A DNA stretch of 64,000 bases from Pseudonocardia nematodicida (GTDB lineage Bacteria > Actinomycetota > Actinomycetes > Mycobacteriales > Pseudonocardiaceae): positions 682,001 through 746,000 of the forward strand of contig NZ_JBEDNQ010000001.1 of the NCBI RefSeq assembly GCF_040105385.1, written 5' to 3'. Positions 8,096 through 16,920 of the stretch are shown piece by piece. The translations under genes were made by a program, and so were the position numbers. The notes below the pieces were generated by a model. That model made no database searches. It had not been told where the DNA came from and saw only the letters and a list, made by a program, of their open reading frames with translations. Each line of letters opens with the position of its first letter. Position 1 is the stretch's first letter.

Positions 8096-9789
8096 TGCGC
8101 CTCCATCACGGTCGTCGAGAGGGCGTCCACGTCGGTGCCGGTGAGGGTGCGCAGCAGCGCACGGGCGTCCTCGGGAGGGGCGTCGCCGCGCCAGGCGACG
8201 ACGAGGTCGGGCCGCACCAGCACGAGCGCGTGCCGGTAGACAGCGGTCCCGGGACCGGCCGGCACGTCGACCACGTCCAGCGGCACTCCCAGCTCGGCGG
8301 CCGCCGCCACCAGCGGACCCGGGTCGCCCGCCGCGCCGACCCGCACCAGGGTGAGGTCGCGTCCCAGCCGGTCGAACACCGAGGTGTGGCCCTCGAGCCA
8401 GGCGTGCGGGAAGCGCGCCCCCGGGTCGTCGCTGGGCAGGTAGGTCCCGATGTCGTCGAGCGTGCCGCCGGAGTCGGCGAGCTGTCCGGCCACCCCGGGC
8501 GAGTCCCGGTAGCGGGTGCCGAACTGGACGCCCTGGCTGTACCACTGCTGCCGGTCGGTGGCCTCGATGATCCGGGCGGCCTCCGCGCGCAGCGCGTCGC
8601 CGTCCGGTCCGTCGTCGTGCAGCGCCGGGGCGCGGGCGACCGAGCGCATGTCGCGGTCGATCTTCAGCGCGGCCCGGGAGGTCGCCTCCCCCACCGAACG
8701 GCGCTCGGTCTCGTAGTCGGCGAGCAGGCGCTCACCACCCCAGCCCCGCAGCACCGCCGCCAGCCGCCAGCCCAGGCCGACCGCGTCGGCGATCCCGGTG
8801 TTCATCCCGAAGCCGCCCAGCGGTAGCCAGAGGTGGGCGGCGTCGCCCGCGAGCACGACCCGGGAGCCGCGGAAGCGGTCGGCGACGAGCCGGCGCGGTG
8901 TCCACCGGACGACCTCGAGCTTCTCGACGTCGACCGGGTGGCCGTCCGGCTCGCCGATGGCCGCCCGCAGCATCTCGTCCTCGTCGAGGTCCTCCGGCGC
9001 CGTGCCCTCGGGTACCCGCGCGTGGCACAGGAACAGCTCGCGGCCGTCGAGCTGGAGGAACGAGCCGCGCAGGCGCTCGCTATACCACCAGTACATCCAG
9101 CCCGGCCGGTCACCGAGGTGCGCGGCGAGCTGCGTGGAACGGAAGTAGACCGAGAGCCGTTCCTCGGCGGCCCGGCCGTCGCCGGTCAATGTGGACCCGA
9201 TCCCGCGCCGGACGACGCTCGCTCCGCCGTCGCACCCGACCAGGTAGTCGGCGCTCAGGGAGTAGGTGCCCCCCGCCCCGACGGCAGCGACGTCGACCTC
9301 GGCCGCGTCCTCGCCGTCGCGCACGGCGACGACCCGGTGTCCTCTGCGGACCGTGACCGACGGGTAGTGGGCGAGGTGGCCGGCCAGGATGGGTTCGAGG
9401 AAGATCTGGGAGACCCGGTGCTGCGGCTCGGGGGTGGGCCACTCGTCGAACTCGGGTGCGGTGCCGTCGAGGATCTCGCCGCTGCTGGAGAACCGGAAAC
9501 GGTGCAGCTCCCGGCCGGTGACCGACGTGCAGTAGACGACGTCGGAGGCGTGGTCGAGCGGGAGGCCGGCGCGGCGGATCTCGTCGGCGATGCCCAACCT
9601 GCGGAAGTACTCCATCGACCGGGCGTTCGTCGTGTTGCAGCGGGGGTTCCGGGTGGTCTGCGGCGCCTGCTCGACGACGAGGGTCTCGACGCCGCGGCTG
9701 CCGAGCTCGGCGGCCAGCGTCATGCCCACCGGACCCGCTCCCGCGATGACGACCGGCCAGTGCGTCCGGGCGCGTTGCTCGGTCACCAT
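8092..9789 (-). CDS. mhpA: FAD-dependent aromatic hydroxylase (MhpA-like)
   Basis: A 565-residue class A flavin monooxygenase. The dinucleotide fold is at residues 12-25 ('IAGAGPVGMTLAAELG'), the second FAD motif is 'LVGCDGGASVVRR', and the ribityl-binding motif is 'VVLAGDAAHLWLPLGGFGMN'. It matches 3-(3-hydroxyphenyl)propionate hydroxylase and other phenol hydroxylases, with a C-terminal thioredoxin-like extension. GGAGG lies only a few bases before the ATG, so the next codon, GTG 9786, may be the true start. It is first in the mhp-type operon and would add the second ring hydroxyl using NAD(P)H and O2. Confidence 0.9.
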   Translation of the reverse strand: MVTEQRARTHWPVVIAGAGPVGMTLAAELGSRGVETLVVEQAPQTTRNPRCNTTNARSMEYFRRLGIADEIRRAGLPLDHASDVVYCTSVTGRELHRFRFSSSGEILDGTAPEFDEWPTPEPQHRVSQIFLEPILAGHLAHYPSVTVRRGHRVVAVRDGEDAAEVDVAAVGAGGTYSLSADYLVGCDGGASVVRRGIGSTLTGDGRAAEERLSVYFRSTQLAAHLGDRPGWMYWWYSERLRGSFLQLDGRELFLCHARVPEGTAPEDLDEDEMLRAAIGEPDGHPVDVEKLEVVRWTPRRLVADRFRGSRVVLAGDAAHLWLPLGGFGMNTGIADAVGLGWRLAAVLRGWGGERLLADYETERRSVGEATSRAALKIDRDMRSVARAPALHDDGPDGDALRAEAARIIEATDRQQWYSQGVQFGTRYRDSPGVAGQLADSGGTLDDIGTYLPSDDPGARFPHAWLEGHTSVFDRLGRDLTLVRVGAAGDPGPLVAAAAELGVPLDVVDVPAGPGTAVYRHALVLVRPDLVVAWRGDAPPEDARALLRTLTGTDVDALSTTVMEAQ

Positions 9790-9917
9790 GCCCCTCCAGC
9801 TGCTCTGCTCCGTCAGTGACGACCCCGACGCTAGGAACGTGGGTGCCGATAGGTCTATGACGAATCCCGAGACCCAGGGATAGCCATCCGGTGATCGATG
9901 GGGCAGGCTCGTGCGTC
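9790..9917. promoter_or_regulatory. Divergent promoter region, mhpA operon / LysR
   Basis: This 128-bp region holds the divergent promoters of the mhp-type operon and its LysR neighbour. It contains a short palindrome, GGATAGCCATCC, at about 9878-9889. The word GATAGCC recurs near 10845, just upstream of the ABC transporter operon. That makes it a candidate LysR site, but the match is short. Confidence 0.4.
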
Positions 9918-10859
9918 ATGCCGGCCGACAACCGCATCTCCCTCCAGAAGCTGGAGGTCTTCTGCAAGGTCGTGGAGCTGGGCGGTGTCCGGCGCGCGGC
10001 CGAGGACCTGTTCGTCTCCCAGCCCGTCGTGAGCGCACACCTGCGCTCGCTGCAGGAACGGGTCGGGGCGACGCTGTTCCGGCGCGACGGACGCGGCATC
10101 GCGCTCACCGAGGCGGGGTCGCAGGTCCACCTCTGGGCGACCGACGTCCTGCGCGGCCGCCGGGAGCTCGAGACCACCCTCGGCAGTCTCGCCGGCGGTA
10201 CCGCCGGCGCCGCGTCGATCAGCACCAGCATGTCGGTGGGTACCTACGTGCTGCCACCGATCCTGATCGACTTCCGCTCCCGGTTCCCCGACGCCGCCCT
10301 GGCCCTGCACATCTCCGGGGTGGAGACGGCGCTCGAAGCGGCGATCACCGGCAAGGCGGACTTCTGTGTGGTGGCGACCGATGCCGTGCTGGACGCGAAC
10401 GCCTTCGCCTCGGAACTGATCGCCAACCCGCCGTTCAGCCTCGTCGCGGCGGCCGACGACCAGCGGGTGGGCGACACCGCGACCGCGACGGAGATCTCCG
10501 ATCTGCCGTTCGTCTGCCCGCCCGGCGGGATGGCGATCCGCAGGAGCCAGGACGCGGCGCTGGCCTCCATCGGCGTCGTGAACCGCCGCGTGGAGATCGA
10601 GCTCGGCAACGCCGAGTCGATGAAGCAGGCGATCGCGGCCCGGCTCGGCGTCGGTCTGCTCTGGCGCAGCTCGGTCGAGCCCGAGCTCGCCGACGGGACG
10701 CTGCGCGAGGTCCGCATCGCCGGAGCGGACCTGCGCGACAAGCTCTTCCTCGTCGGCCGTCGGGGCAAGCGGTACAGCCCCTTGCAGACCCGCCTCGTCG
10801 AGTCGATCCGGCACGCCGTGGCCGCCCGGTTCCCGGCCGAGTCCGATAGCCGGATCTGA
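9918..10859 (+). CDS. LysR-family transcriptional regulator
   Basis: A LysR protein of 313 residues if started at ATG 9918, which places the helix-turn-helix at the usual distance: 'ISLQKLEVFCKVVELGGVRRAAEDLFVSQPVVSAHLRSLQ' after a short lead. An upstream in-frame GTG at 9891 adds nine residues. The effector domain has the usual 'TSMSVGTYVLPPILIDFRSRFPDA' beginning. It diverges from the mhpA operon and is followed at 104 bp by an ABC importer operon on its own strand. It could control both, coupling uptake with ring cleavage. The ligand is unknown. Confidence 0.88.
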   Translation: MPADNRISLQKLEVFCKVVELGGVRRAAEDLFVSQPVVSAHLRSLQERVGATLFRRDGRGIALTEAGSQVHLWATDVLRGRRELETTLGSLAGGTAGAASISTSMSVGTYVLPPILIDFRSRFPDAALALHISGVETALEAAITGKADFCVVATDAVLDANAFASELIANPPFSLVAAADDQRVGDTATATEISDLPFVCPPGGMAIRRSQDAALASIGVVNRRVEIELGNAESMKQAIAARLGVGLLWRSSVEPELADGTLREVRIAGADLRDKLFLVGRRGKRYSPLQTRLVESIRHAVAARFPAESDSRI

Positions 10860-10962
10860 ATACCAGAGGCCTCGAGGATCTATTAGACGTTATGAGTGGC
10901 CCTCGCTAACGTCGGCGACCGCCAGAGGTGCGCGTTCACGCCGATGTGAAGACGAGGAAGCC

Positions 10963-11970
10963 ATGATCCGAGCGACCCCACCGACACTGGATCGCCGGGC
11001 GCTGCTGCGCGCCGGCCTCGGCCTCGGCGCCGGTCTCGCCGCCGCGCCACTGCTCGCCGCCTGCGGCGGGGGCGCCGGCGAGCCGGCCGGCGGCGACGGC
11101 GCCGTCCGCTACGCCTACGTGAGTCTGACCGGCGTCTACCTGCCGGTCTTCGCCGCGATCGAGCAGAACTACTTCGCCGACGCGGGAGTGACCTTCGAGC
11201 CCAGCGTCACCCGGGGATCCGCCGCCTCGGTCCAGCAGATCCTGGGTGGCGCGATCGACTGCGCCGGCACCGCGATCGACACCGTCGCCGTCGCGATCAA
11301 CGGGGGCGCGGACGTCGTCGGTGTGTCCGGGTTGCTGAACGCCCCGTGGAGCCTGATCGCCGTGCCGGGGGTGACCTCCTTCGAGGATCTCCGCGGCGGG
11401 AGCATCGGGGTGACCCAGGTCGGCTCCTCCCTGGAGGTCCTGCTGCGGGAGATGATGCGGGCCAACGGCATCGAGGACGGCGAGTACGAGGTCGTCGGCC
11501 TCGGCGGGACGACCGAGCGGGTGGCGGCCCTCAACTCGGGCGCCATCGCGGCCGGCCTGCTGACCCAGCCGCAGGACTTCGAGCTCGTCGGATCGGGCAT
11601 GGGGTCGCTCGGGTACGCCGACGAGTACCTCGACATGCAGTTCGTCGCGAACTTCGTCGAGCGCGGCTGGGCCGAGGCGAACCCCGACACCGTCACCGGG
11701 ATGCTGACCGCACAGACCCGGGGCGCGCAGTGGCTCGCCGACCCGGCCAACCGGGACGCGAGCATCGCCCTGCTGTCGCAGTACACCAACGCGGGCCCCG
11801 AGGCCGCCGCCGCGACCTACGACCTCTACGTCGAGAAGGACCTGTTCGCCACAGCACTGGAGCCCCGCTTCGACAGCGTCGACGCCCTCCTCTCGGCCGC
11901 CGACATGGGCGAGAACCGCGGCGCGGCGGGTTACTTCGACACCAGCTACCTCGAGTCGGTGAGCGCATGA
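10963..11970 (+). CDS. ABC substrate-binding lipoprotein, NitT/TauT (NMT1) family
   Basis: A 335-residue binding protein. 'DRRALLRAGLGLGAGLAAAPLLAAC' is a twin-arginine-like signal ending in a lipobox (LAAC), so it is probably Tat-exported and lipidated. The mature part has the NMT1/SsuA-type core 'YAYVSLTGVYLPVFAAIEQNYFADAGV', and 'GAIDCAGTAIDTVAVAINGGADV'. The family binds nitrate, taurine, sulfonates, thiamine precursors or aromatic acids such as phthalate. Its stop overlaps the permease start as ATGA. Given the surrounding aromatic genes, an aromatic acid is a fair guess but not shown. Confidence 0.9.
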   Translation: MIRATPPTLDRRALLRAGLGLGAGLAAAPLLAACGGGAGEPAGGDGAVRYAYVSLTGVYLPVFAAIEQNYFADAGVTFEPSVTRGSAASVQQILGGAIDCAGTAIDTVAVAINGGADVVGVSGLLNAPWSLIAVPGVTSFEDLRGGSIGVTQVGSSLEVLLREMMRANGIEDGEYEVVGLGGTTERVAALNSGAIAAGLLTQPQDFELVGSGMGSLGYADEYLDMQFVANFVERGWAEANPDTVTGMLTAQTRGAQWLADPANRDASIALLSQYTNAGPEAAAATYDLYVEKDLFATALEPRFDSVDALLSAADMGENRGAAGYFDTSYLESVSA

Positions 11971-12803
11971 GCACGACGCCGCTGGACGCACCACCGGCCT
12001 CGACCGGCACGCCGCCACGGAGACGGCGCCCCCTCGGGCCGGTCGAGAACCCGGCGACCCGCTACACGTTCTGGCTCCTGAGCTTCGCCGCCGCGATCGG
12101 CCTCTGGCAGGGTGTCTACCTGCTGCAGGATCAGGGGTCGCTCTTCCTCGCCGGTCCCGTCGACACGCTGCGCGCACTGATCGACCTCATCGTCACCGGA
12201 ACGCTCTGGGGCGATCTCCGGGTCACCGGGCTCGAGCTGGTGATCTCCTTCGCGATGGCGGTGACGGGCGGGATCGTCGTCGGGATCCTGACCGGCTACT
12301 ACGCGACGGCGGGTGTGCTGGCCAAGCCGTGGATCGCGGGCCTCTACTCGACGCCGCTGATCGCGCTCACGCCGTTGTTCATCATGTGGTTCGGCATCGG
12401 GATCTGGTCGAAGGTGGCGGTGGGTTTCATCGTCATGATCTTCCCCATCCTCGTGAACACCGCGCTGGGCGTCGCACAGGCGAACCCGGACCACCTCGAG
12501 CTGATGCGCTCGATGTCGGCCCGTCCCCGGCAGATCGTCTTCAAGGTCATCGTCCCCGGCGCGGCGCCGCACATGACCACCGGACTGCGTCTGGCGATCG
12601 GCCGCGGGCTGACCGCGCTGGTCGGCGCCGAGCTCCTCGGGTCCACCGCGGGTGTCGGCTACCGCATCCTGTTCGCGGCCCAGACCTTCGACACCGCCAC
12701 CCTGCTGGCGAACGTGGTCGTCCTGGCCGTGATCGGCGCGATCCTCATGAACAGCCTCGACTTCCTCGACCGGCGGGTCATGGCCTACCGGGACGCCGGA
12801 TGA
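11967..12803 (+). CDS. ABC transporter permease, NitT/TauT type
   Basis: A 278-residue inner-membrane permease with about six hydrophobic segments. Its binding-protein-dependent transport signature, the EAA loop that contacts the ATPase, is at 'ELMRSMSARPRQIVFKVIVPGAAPHM'. The SsuC/TauC likeness is clear from 'GLYSTPLIALTPLFIMWFGIG'. A Pro/Arg-rich cytoplasmic N-terminus of about 30 residues comes first. It overlaps the binding-protein gene and the ATPase gene by four bases each (ATGA), a tightly coupled operon. Confidence 0.9.
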   Translation: MSTTPLDAPPASTGTPPRRRRPLGPVENPATRYTFWLLSFAAAIGLWQGVYLLQDQGSLFLAGPVDTLRALIDLIVTGTLWGDLRVTGLELVISFAMAVTGGIVVGILTGYYATAGVLAKPWIAGLYSTPLIALTPLFIMWFGIGIWSKVAVGFIVMIFPILVNTALGVAQANPDHLELMRSMSARPRQIVFKVIVPGAAPHMTTGLRLAIGRGLTALVGAELLGSTAGVGYRILFAAQTFDTATLLANVVVLAVIGAILMNSLDFLDRRVMAYRDAG

Positions 12804-13630
12804 CGACCACCCGACAGGAGCCCACAGTGACCACGACGGCCACCCCCCGGCTCGCCCTGCGCGACGTCGGCGTCGAGTTCCCCACCGCGGACGGCGCACG
12901 GACCGTGCTGACCGGGATCGACCTGGACGTACGGGCCGGCGAGTTCGTCTGCATCGTCGGCGCGAGCGGCAGCGGCAAGACCACGCTGCTGCGCAGTATG
13001 GCGGGCCTCATCCCCGCGCTCGGCACGATCGCGGTCGACGGCACCCCGATCGACGGGCCGAGCCCGGCCAGCAGCTTCGTCTTCCAGTCCGACGCCCTGC
13101 TCCCGTGGCGCACGGTCGCGGCCAACGTCGCGCTCGGGCTGGAGGTCCGCGGGGTCGGGAAGGCCGAGCGCACCGATCGGGTCGGCGAGGCCCTGGCGAC
13201 GGTCCGGCTCTCCGACTGGGCCGACAGCTTCCCGCGGCAGCTCTCGGGCGGGATGCGGCAACGGGTCAACATCGCGCGGGCGCTGGCCCAGGAACCCAGC
13301 ATCCTGCTGATGGACGAGCCGTTCGCCGCGCTCGACGCGCAGACCCGGGAGCTGATGCAGGACGAGCTGGCCACGCTCAGCAGCACGCACGGCTGGACGG
13401 TGCTGTTCGTGACCCACCAGATCGACGAGGCGGTGTTCCTCGGTGACCGGGTGGTGGTGCTCGGGGCCTCCCCCGGCCGGGTCCGCGAGATCGTCGACGT
13501 CGAGCTGGACCGACCCCGGCACGTGGACGACAAGCGGACCGCCGGCTTCACCGCCCAGGTCGACCACATCTGGCGGCTGATCTCCGACGAGGTCCGGGTC
13601 GGGCTGGACTCGGAGCTCCGTCATCGCTGA
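12800..13630 (+). CDS. ABC transporter ATPase, NitT/TauT type
   Basis: A 276-residue ATPase with Walker A 'GASGSGKTT', signature 'LSGGMRQRVNIARAL', Walker B 'ILLMDEPFAALD' and the switch His in 'FVTHQIDEA'. It energises the importer made with the two preceding genes. ATG 12800 overlaps the permease stop. An in-frame GTG at 12827, which has GGAG at a good distance, may be the start used and would remove nine residues. Confidence 0.92.
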   Translation: MTTTRQEPTVTTTATPRLALRDVGVEFPTADGARTVLTGIDLDVRAGEFVCIVGASGSGKTTLLRSMAGLIPALGTIAVDGTPIDGPSPASSFVFQSDALLPWRTVAANVALGLEVRGVGKAERTDRVGEALATVRLSDWADSFPRQLSGGMRQRVNIARALAQEPSILLMDEPFAALDAQTRELMQDELATLSSTHGWTVLFVTHQIDEAVFLGDRVVVLGASPGRVREIVDVELDRPRHVDDKRTAGFTAQVDHIWRLISDEVRVGLDSELRHR

Positions 13631-13673
13631 GCCGCGGGCGACGGAGCCGGGGATCGCCGGGGCGTGGCGCCCG

Positions 13674-14480
13674 GTGCGCCCGGTGCCGGTCCCGACCGAC
13701 CCGGCTCCCCCGCTGCGTCACCTGGACGTCAGCGGTGCCCGCCTCGCCTTCTGGGACACCGGCGGCGACGGCCCGGTGGTCCTGTTCCTGCACGCTCGTT
13801 CCGGCAGTCACCGGTCGTGGCCCTACCAGTGCCGGGAGCTGGTGCGGGCCGGGCTGCGGGTCGTCGCCTACTCCCGGCGGGGCCATCAGGGCAGCTGCCA
13901 CGAGACCGTCGGGTACGGCACCGACGATCTCGTCGCGCTGCTCGACGAGATCGGGGTCGAGCGCGCCCACCTGGTCGGGCACGCCGCCGGCGGGGTCTGG
14001 GCGCTGGACGCGGCCCTGGCCCGGCCGGACCGCGCCGCGGGGCTGGTGCTCGCCAACACCACATTCGGCCTGCGGGAACCGGAGTTCCACGCGGCGACCG
14101 AGCAGCTGCGGCCGCCGGGGTTCGAGGAGCTGCCCGCGACCTTCCGCGAGCTCGGCCCGAACTACCGGTCAGCGGACCCCGACGGTGTGCGGGCGTGGTC
14201 GGCGATCGAGCGCGACGCCCTGACCGGGACGTTCTTCTTCCAGGGGTTCCGCAGCCCGATGACCTGGTCCGCGCTGGAGTCGCTCGCGGTCCCGACCCTG
14301 CTGGTGTCGACCGACGCCGACCTCTACATGACCCCGCACCTCGTGAGCCGGGTCGCCGAACGGATCCGCGGAGCACGACACGTCACGATCGCCGCGGCCG
14401 GGCACTGCCCGCACTGGGAACGACCGACGGAGTTCAACGCGGCGATCATCGCGCACGCCCTCGACGCTGTAGTGCCGTGA
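13674..14480 (+). CDS. Alpha/beta-hydrolase-fold protein lacking the nucleophile
   Basis: A 268-residue alpha/beta hydrolase beginning at GTG 13674, 43 bp after the ATPase gene. The fold is plain: 'VVLFLHARSGSHRSW' (oxyanion region, HA instead of HG), 'VVAYSRRGHQGS', the acid strand 'LLVSTDADLYM' and the terminal 'AAGHCPHWERP' His. The elbow reads G102-H-A-A-G, so the Ser/Cys/Asp nucleophile position (104) is Ala. Either it is catalytically dead by the usual mechanism, or it uses the fold differently (binding protein, lyase, cofactor-free chemistry). Its place after the importer suggests it acts on the imported compound. Confidence 0.82.
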   Translation: MRPVPVPTDPAPPLRHLDVSGARLAFWDTGGDGPVVLFLHARSGSHRSWPYQCRELVRAGLRVVAYSRRGHQGSCHETVGYGTDDLVALLDEIGVERAHLVGHAAGGVWALDAALARPDRAAGLVLANTTFGLREPEFHAATEQLRPPGFEELPATFRELGPNYRSADPDGVRAWSAIERDALTGTFFFQGFRSPMTWSALESLAVPTLLVSTDADLYMTPHLVSRVAERIRGARHVTIAAAGHCPHWERPTEFNAAIIAHALDAVVP

Positions 14481-14492
14481 TCGCCGCGCACT

Positions 14493-15287
14493 TCAGCCTG
14501 TCGCCCCGTCCTCCCGCGCCATGTCGGCCACCAGCGCCTCGGCCGCCCGCCGCAGCTGTGGCACGGCGGCGTCGACCAGGTCGTCGGTCATCCGGGTCGT
14601 CGGACCCGAGATCGAGATCGCGGCCGGCAGCGGCCCCTCGAGCGCGACGGCGACGCACCGCACCCCGAGCTCCTGCTCGCCCTCGTCGAGGGCGTACCCG
14701 GTGTCCCGGACCCGGTCGAGCTCGGTGGCGAAGACGCCCGCGTCGGTGATCGTGTGCTCGGTGTGCGCGATCAGATCGGTGTGCCGCAGGATGTCGCGGG
14801 TCCGGTCGTCGGGCATCCGGGCCAGCAGCGCCTTGCCGACGGCGGTGCAGTGCACCGACACCCGGCGCCCGACCTCGGTGAACATCCGCATCGAGTGCCG
14901 GCCGGGTTCCTGGGCGACGTAGACGACCTCGTTGCCCTCCAGCAGCGCGAGGTTGGCGCTCTCACCCAGTGCGTCGACCAGCGTGGCCAGTCGCGGCCGC
15001 GCCCAGACGCCGACCAGCCGGCCCGCGGTGTCACCGAGCCGCACCAGCCGGGGGCCGAGCGCGTACTCCCTCGACGACTGCTGACGCACGTAGCCGCGAC
15101 CGGCCAGCGTGCGGACGAGCCGGTGGATCGTCGGCAGCGGCAGCCCGGACGTCGCGGCGAGGTGGGACAGGCTGACCGTGCCGCCGGCGTCGGCCATCGC
15201 CTCGAGCAGGTCGACGGCGCGCTCGACGGCCTGCACGGTCCCGGACCGCGCCGGGACGGCCGCGTCTCCGGTATCGCCATTCCGCAT
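14493..15287 (-). CDS. IclR-family regulator, probably of allantoin/glyoxylate genes
   Basis: A 264-residue IclR protein. The N-terminal winged helix-turn-helix is 'LSHLAATSGLPLPTIHRLVRTL' and the C-terminal effector domain shows 'CTAVGKALLARMP', 'GYALDEGEQELGVRCVAVAL' and 'AAISISGP'. It lies 9 bp downstream of allantoinase on the same strand, and regulators of this family (AllR, GclR) control allantoin and glyoxylate pathways, so that role is likely. The start codon sits inside a perfect palindrome (15280-15294), which suggests autoregulation. Confidence 0.9.
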   Translation of the reverse strand: MRNGDTGDAAVPARSGTVQAVERAVDLLEAMADAGGTVSLSHLAATSGLPLPTIHRLVRTLAGRGYVRQQSSREYALGPRLVRLGDTAGRLVGVWARPRLATLVDALGESANLALLEGNEVVYVAQEPGRHSMRMFTEVGRRVSVHCTAVGKALLARMPDDRTRDILRHTDLIAHTEHTITDAGVFATELDRVRDTGYALDEGEQELGVRCVAVALEGPLPAAISISGPTTRMTDDLVDAAVPQLRRAAEALVADMAREDGATG

Positions 15288-15294
15288 GGCGGAA
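15280..15294. promoter_or_regulatory. Palindrome over the IclR start codon (candidate operator)
   Basis: TTCCGCATGGCGGAA is a perfect 6+3+6 palindrome whose centre is the start codon region of the IclR gene. On the minus strand TAGACT, a TANNNT-type -10, ends exactly six bases before the ATG. A leaderless transcript would therefore begin at the start codon, inside the palindrome. No Shine-Dalgarno is visible. Confidence 0.45.
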
Positions 15295-15296
15295 GT

Positions 15297-16631
15297 CTAG
15301 GCGACGACGGGGCTGTGCCGCAGGAGCCGGCCGTGCGGCGTGCCGTCGACGTCGACGTCCCGCCCGGCCAGGATCGTGCGCCGGACGACCCCGGACAGGG
15401 TGCGTCCGGTGTAGGCGCTCACCGGGTTCCGGTGGTGCAGCGCGTGCGGGTCGACGACGAAGGTCTCCTCCGGCGCGAGGACGGCCAGGTCGGCGTCGTG
15501 CCCGGGCGCGATCCGGCCCTTGCCGGACAGCCCGACCAGCTCGGCCGGCGCCTCGGCCATCCACCGCACCACCCGGTCCAGGCCGATCCCCCGCCGCCGC
15601 GCCTCGGTCCACACCAGCGACAGCCCCAGCTGCAGCGACGACACCCCGCCCCACGCGGCCCCGAAGTCGGGGACCTTCAGGTCGGCCGTCGACGGCGAGT
15701 GGTCGGACACGATGCAGTCGATCGTCCCGCTCAGCAGTCCCTCCCACAGCAGCTCGCGGTTGTGCCCCTCGCGGATCGGCGGGCAGCACTTGTGCGTGGT
15801 GGCGCCGTCCGGGACGTCCTCCGCGGTCAGGGTCAGGTAGTGCGGGCAGGTCTCGGCGGTGATCCGGACGCCGTCCCGCCGCGCGGTGGCGAGCATCGGC
15901 AGCGCGTCCGACGACGACACGTGCACGATGTGCGCCCGCGCCCCGGTCCACCGCGCCCGCTCGATCACCTCGGCGATCGCGAGGTTCTCCGCGCCACGCG
16001 GCCGGGACGCCAGGAACGAGGCGTACCGCGCGCCGTCCGGCTGCGGCGCGTGCTCGATGGCCCGGGCGTCCTCGGCGTGCACGATCATGAGCCCGTCGAA
16101 CGCGGCGAGGGTGGCCATGTCGCGTTCCATCTCGTCGGCCGACAGCCCCGGGAACTCGTCCACACCGGACTCCAGCAGGAAGCACTTGACCCCGAACACG
16201 CCGTGGTCGTGCAGGCCGCGCAGCTCGTGCCCGTTGCCCGGGACCGCGCCGCCCCAGAACCCGACGTCGACGAACACCTGCTCCGCCGCGACGGCGCGCT
16301 TGGTCTCCAGCCCGGCGACGTCGACGGTCGGCGGGATCGAGTTCAGCGGCATGTCGACGATCGTCGTGACCCCGCCGGCCGCCGCCGCCCGGGTCGCCGA
16401 GGCGAAGCCCTCCCACTCGGTGCGGCCGGGCTCGTTGACGTGCACGTGCGTGTCGACCAGGCCGGGCAGCAGCACCTCGTCACCGGCCAGCTCGATGACC
16501 CGGGCGCCGTCGAGGGCGGCCCCCGCGGACGCGACGGCCTCGATCCGGCCGCCGGAGATCCCGATCTCGCCGGCACGTTCCCCGTCCGGCGTCATGATCC
16601 GGGACGCCCGGACCACCAGGTCGTGCTGCAT
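15297..16631 (-). CDS. allB: Allantoinase
   Basis: A 444-residue cyclic amidohydrolase. Metal ligands are visible at 'GLVDTHVHVNEPGRTEWEG', the carbamylated Lys in 'GVFGVKCFLLESG', His in 'LMIVHAEDA' and 'HIVHVSSSDA', and Asp in 'IVSDHSPST'. 'VHVNEPGRTEWEGF' is the allantoinase form of the dihydroorotase-like motif. The ATG has GAGGAG at 8 nt. It opens allantoin to allantoate, the substrate of the allantoicase encoded at 19005-20033. It is followed by the IclR gene. Confidence 0.95.
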   Translation of the reverse strand: MQHDLVVRASRIMTPDGERAGEIGISGGRIEAVASAGAALDGARVIELAGDEVLLPGLVDTHVHVNEPGRTEWEGFASATRAAAAGGVTTIVDMPLNSIPPTVDVAGLETKRAVAAEQVFVDVGFWGGAVPGNGHELRGLHDHGVFGVKCFLLESGVDEFPGLSADEMERDMATLAAFDGLMIVHAEDARAIEHAPQPDGARYASFLASRPRGAENLAIAEVIERARWTGARAHIVHVSSSDALPMLATARRDGVRITAETCPHYLTLTAEDVPDGATTHKCCPPIREGHNRELLWEGLLSGTIDCIVSDHSPSTADLKVPDFGAAWGGVSSLQLGLSLVWTEARRRGIGLDRVVRWMAEAPAELVGLSGKGRIAPGHDADLAVLAPEETFVVDPHALHHRNPVSAYTGRTLSGVVRRTILAGRDVDVDGTPHGRLLRHSPVVA

Positions 16632-16920
16632 GACGTGTTCTCCTCGGGGCCGGACGGCGGGGGCGGCGGCCGGGGCGACCCGCACCGCACCGTGCGTTCC
16701 GGCCACCGGCACGCTACGTCGCCGGGTGGGCAGCGGCCACCGGCCCCGGCGAACGGCCGCTCACGGGAACGGTCTGCGACGCCGGACCGGGTACGGGGTG
16801 CGACCGGGAGCCGGACACGGGCGGCGATGATCACGAGCCGCAAGGGTCGCCACGACGGGTCGGTCGGTCGTACGGTGCCCGGGCAGCACGACGATCCACT
16901 CGCACGACCCGGGGGTCCGC
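16632..16920. promoter_or_regulatory. Divergent promoter region, allB-iclR / ureide catabolic operon
   Basis: This 289-bp gap lies between two divergent ureide operons and must hold both promoters. A TACGGT near 16871 resembles a -10 for the rightward operon. I see no copy of the TTCCGC/GCGGAA palindrome that overlaps the IclR start. Confidence 0.35.
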
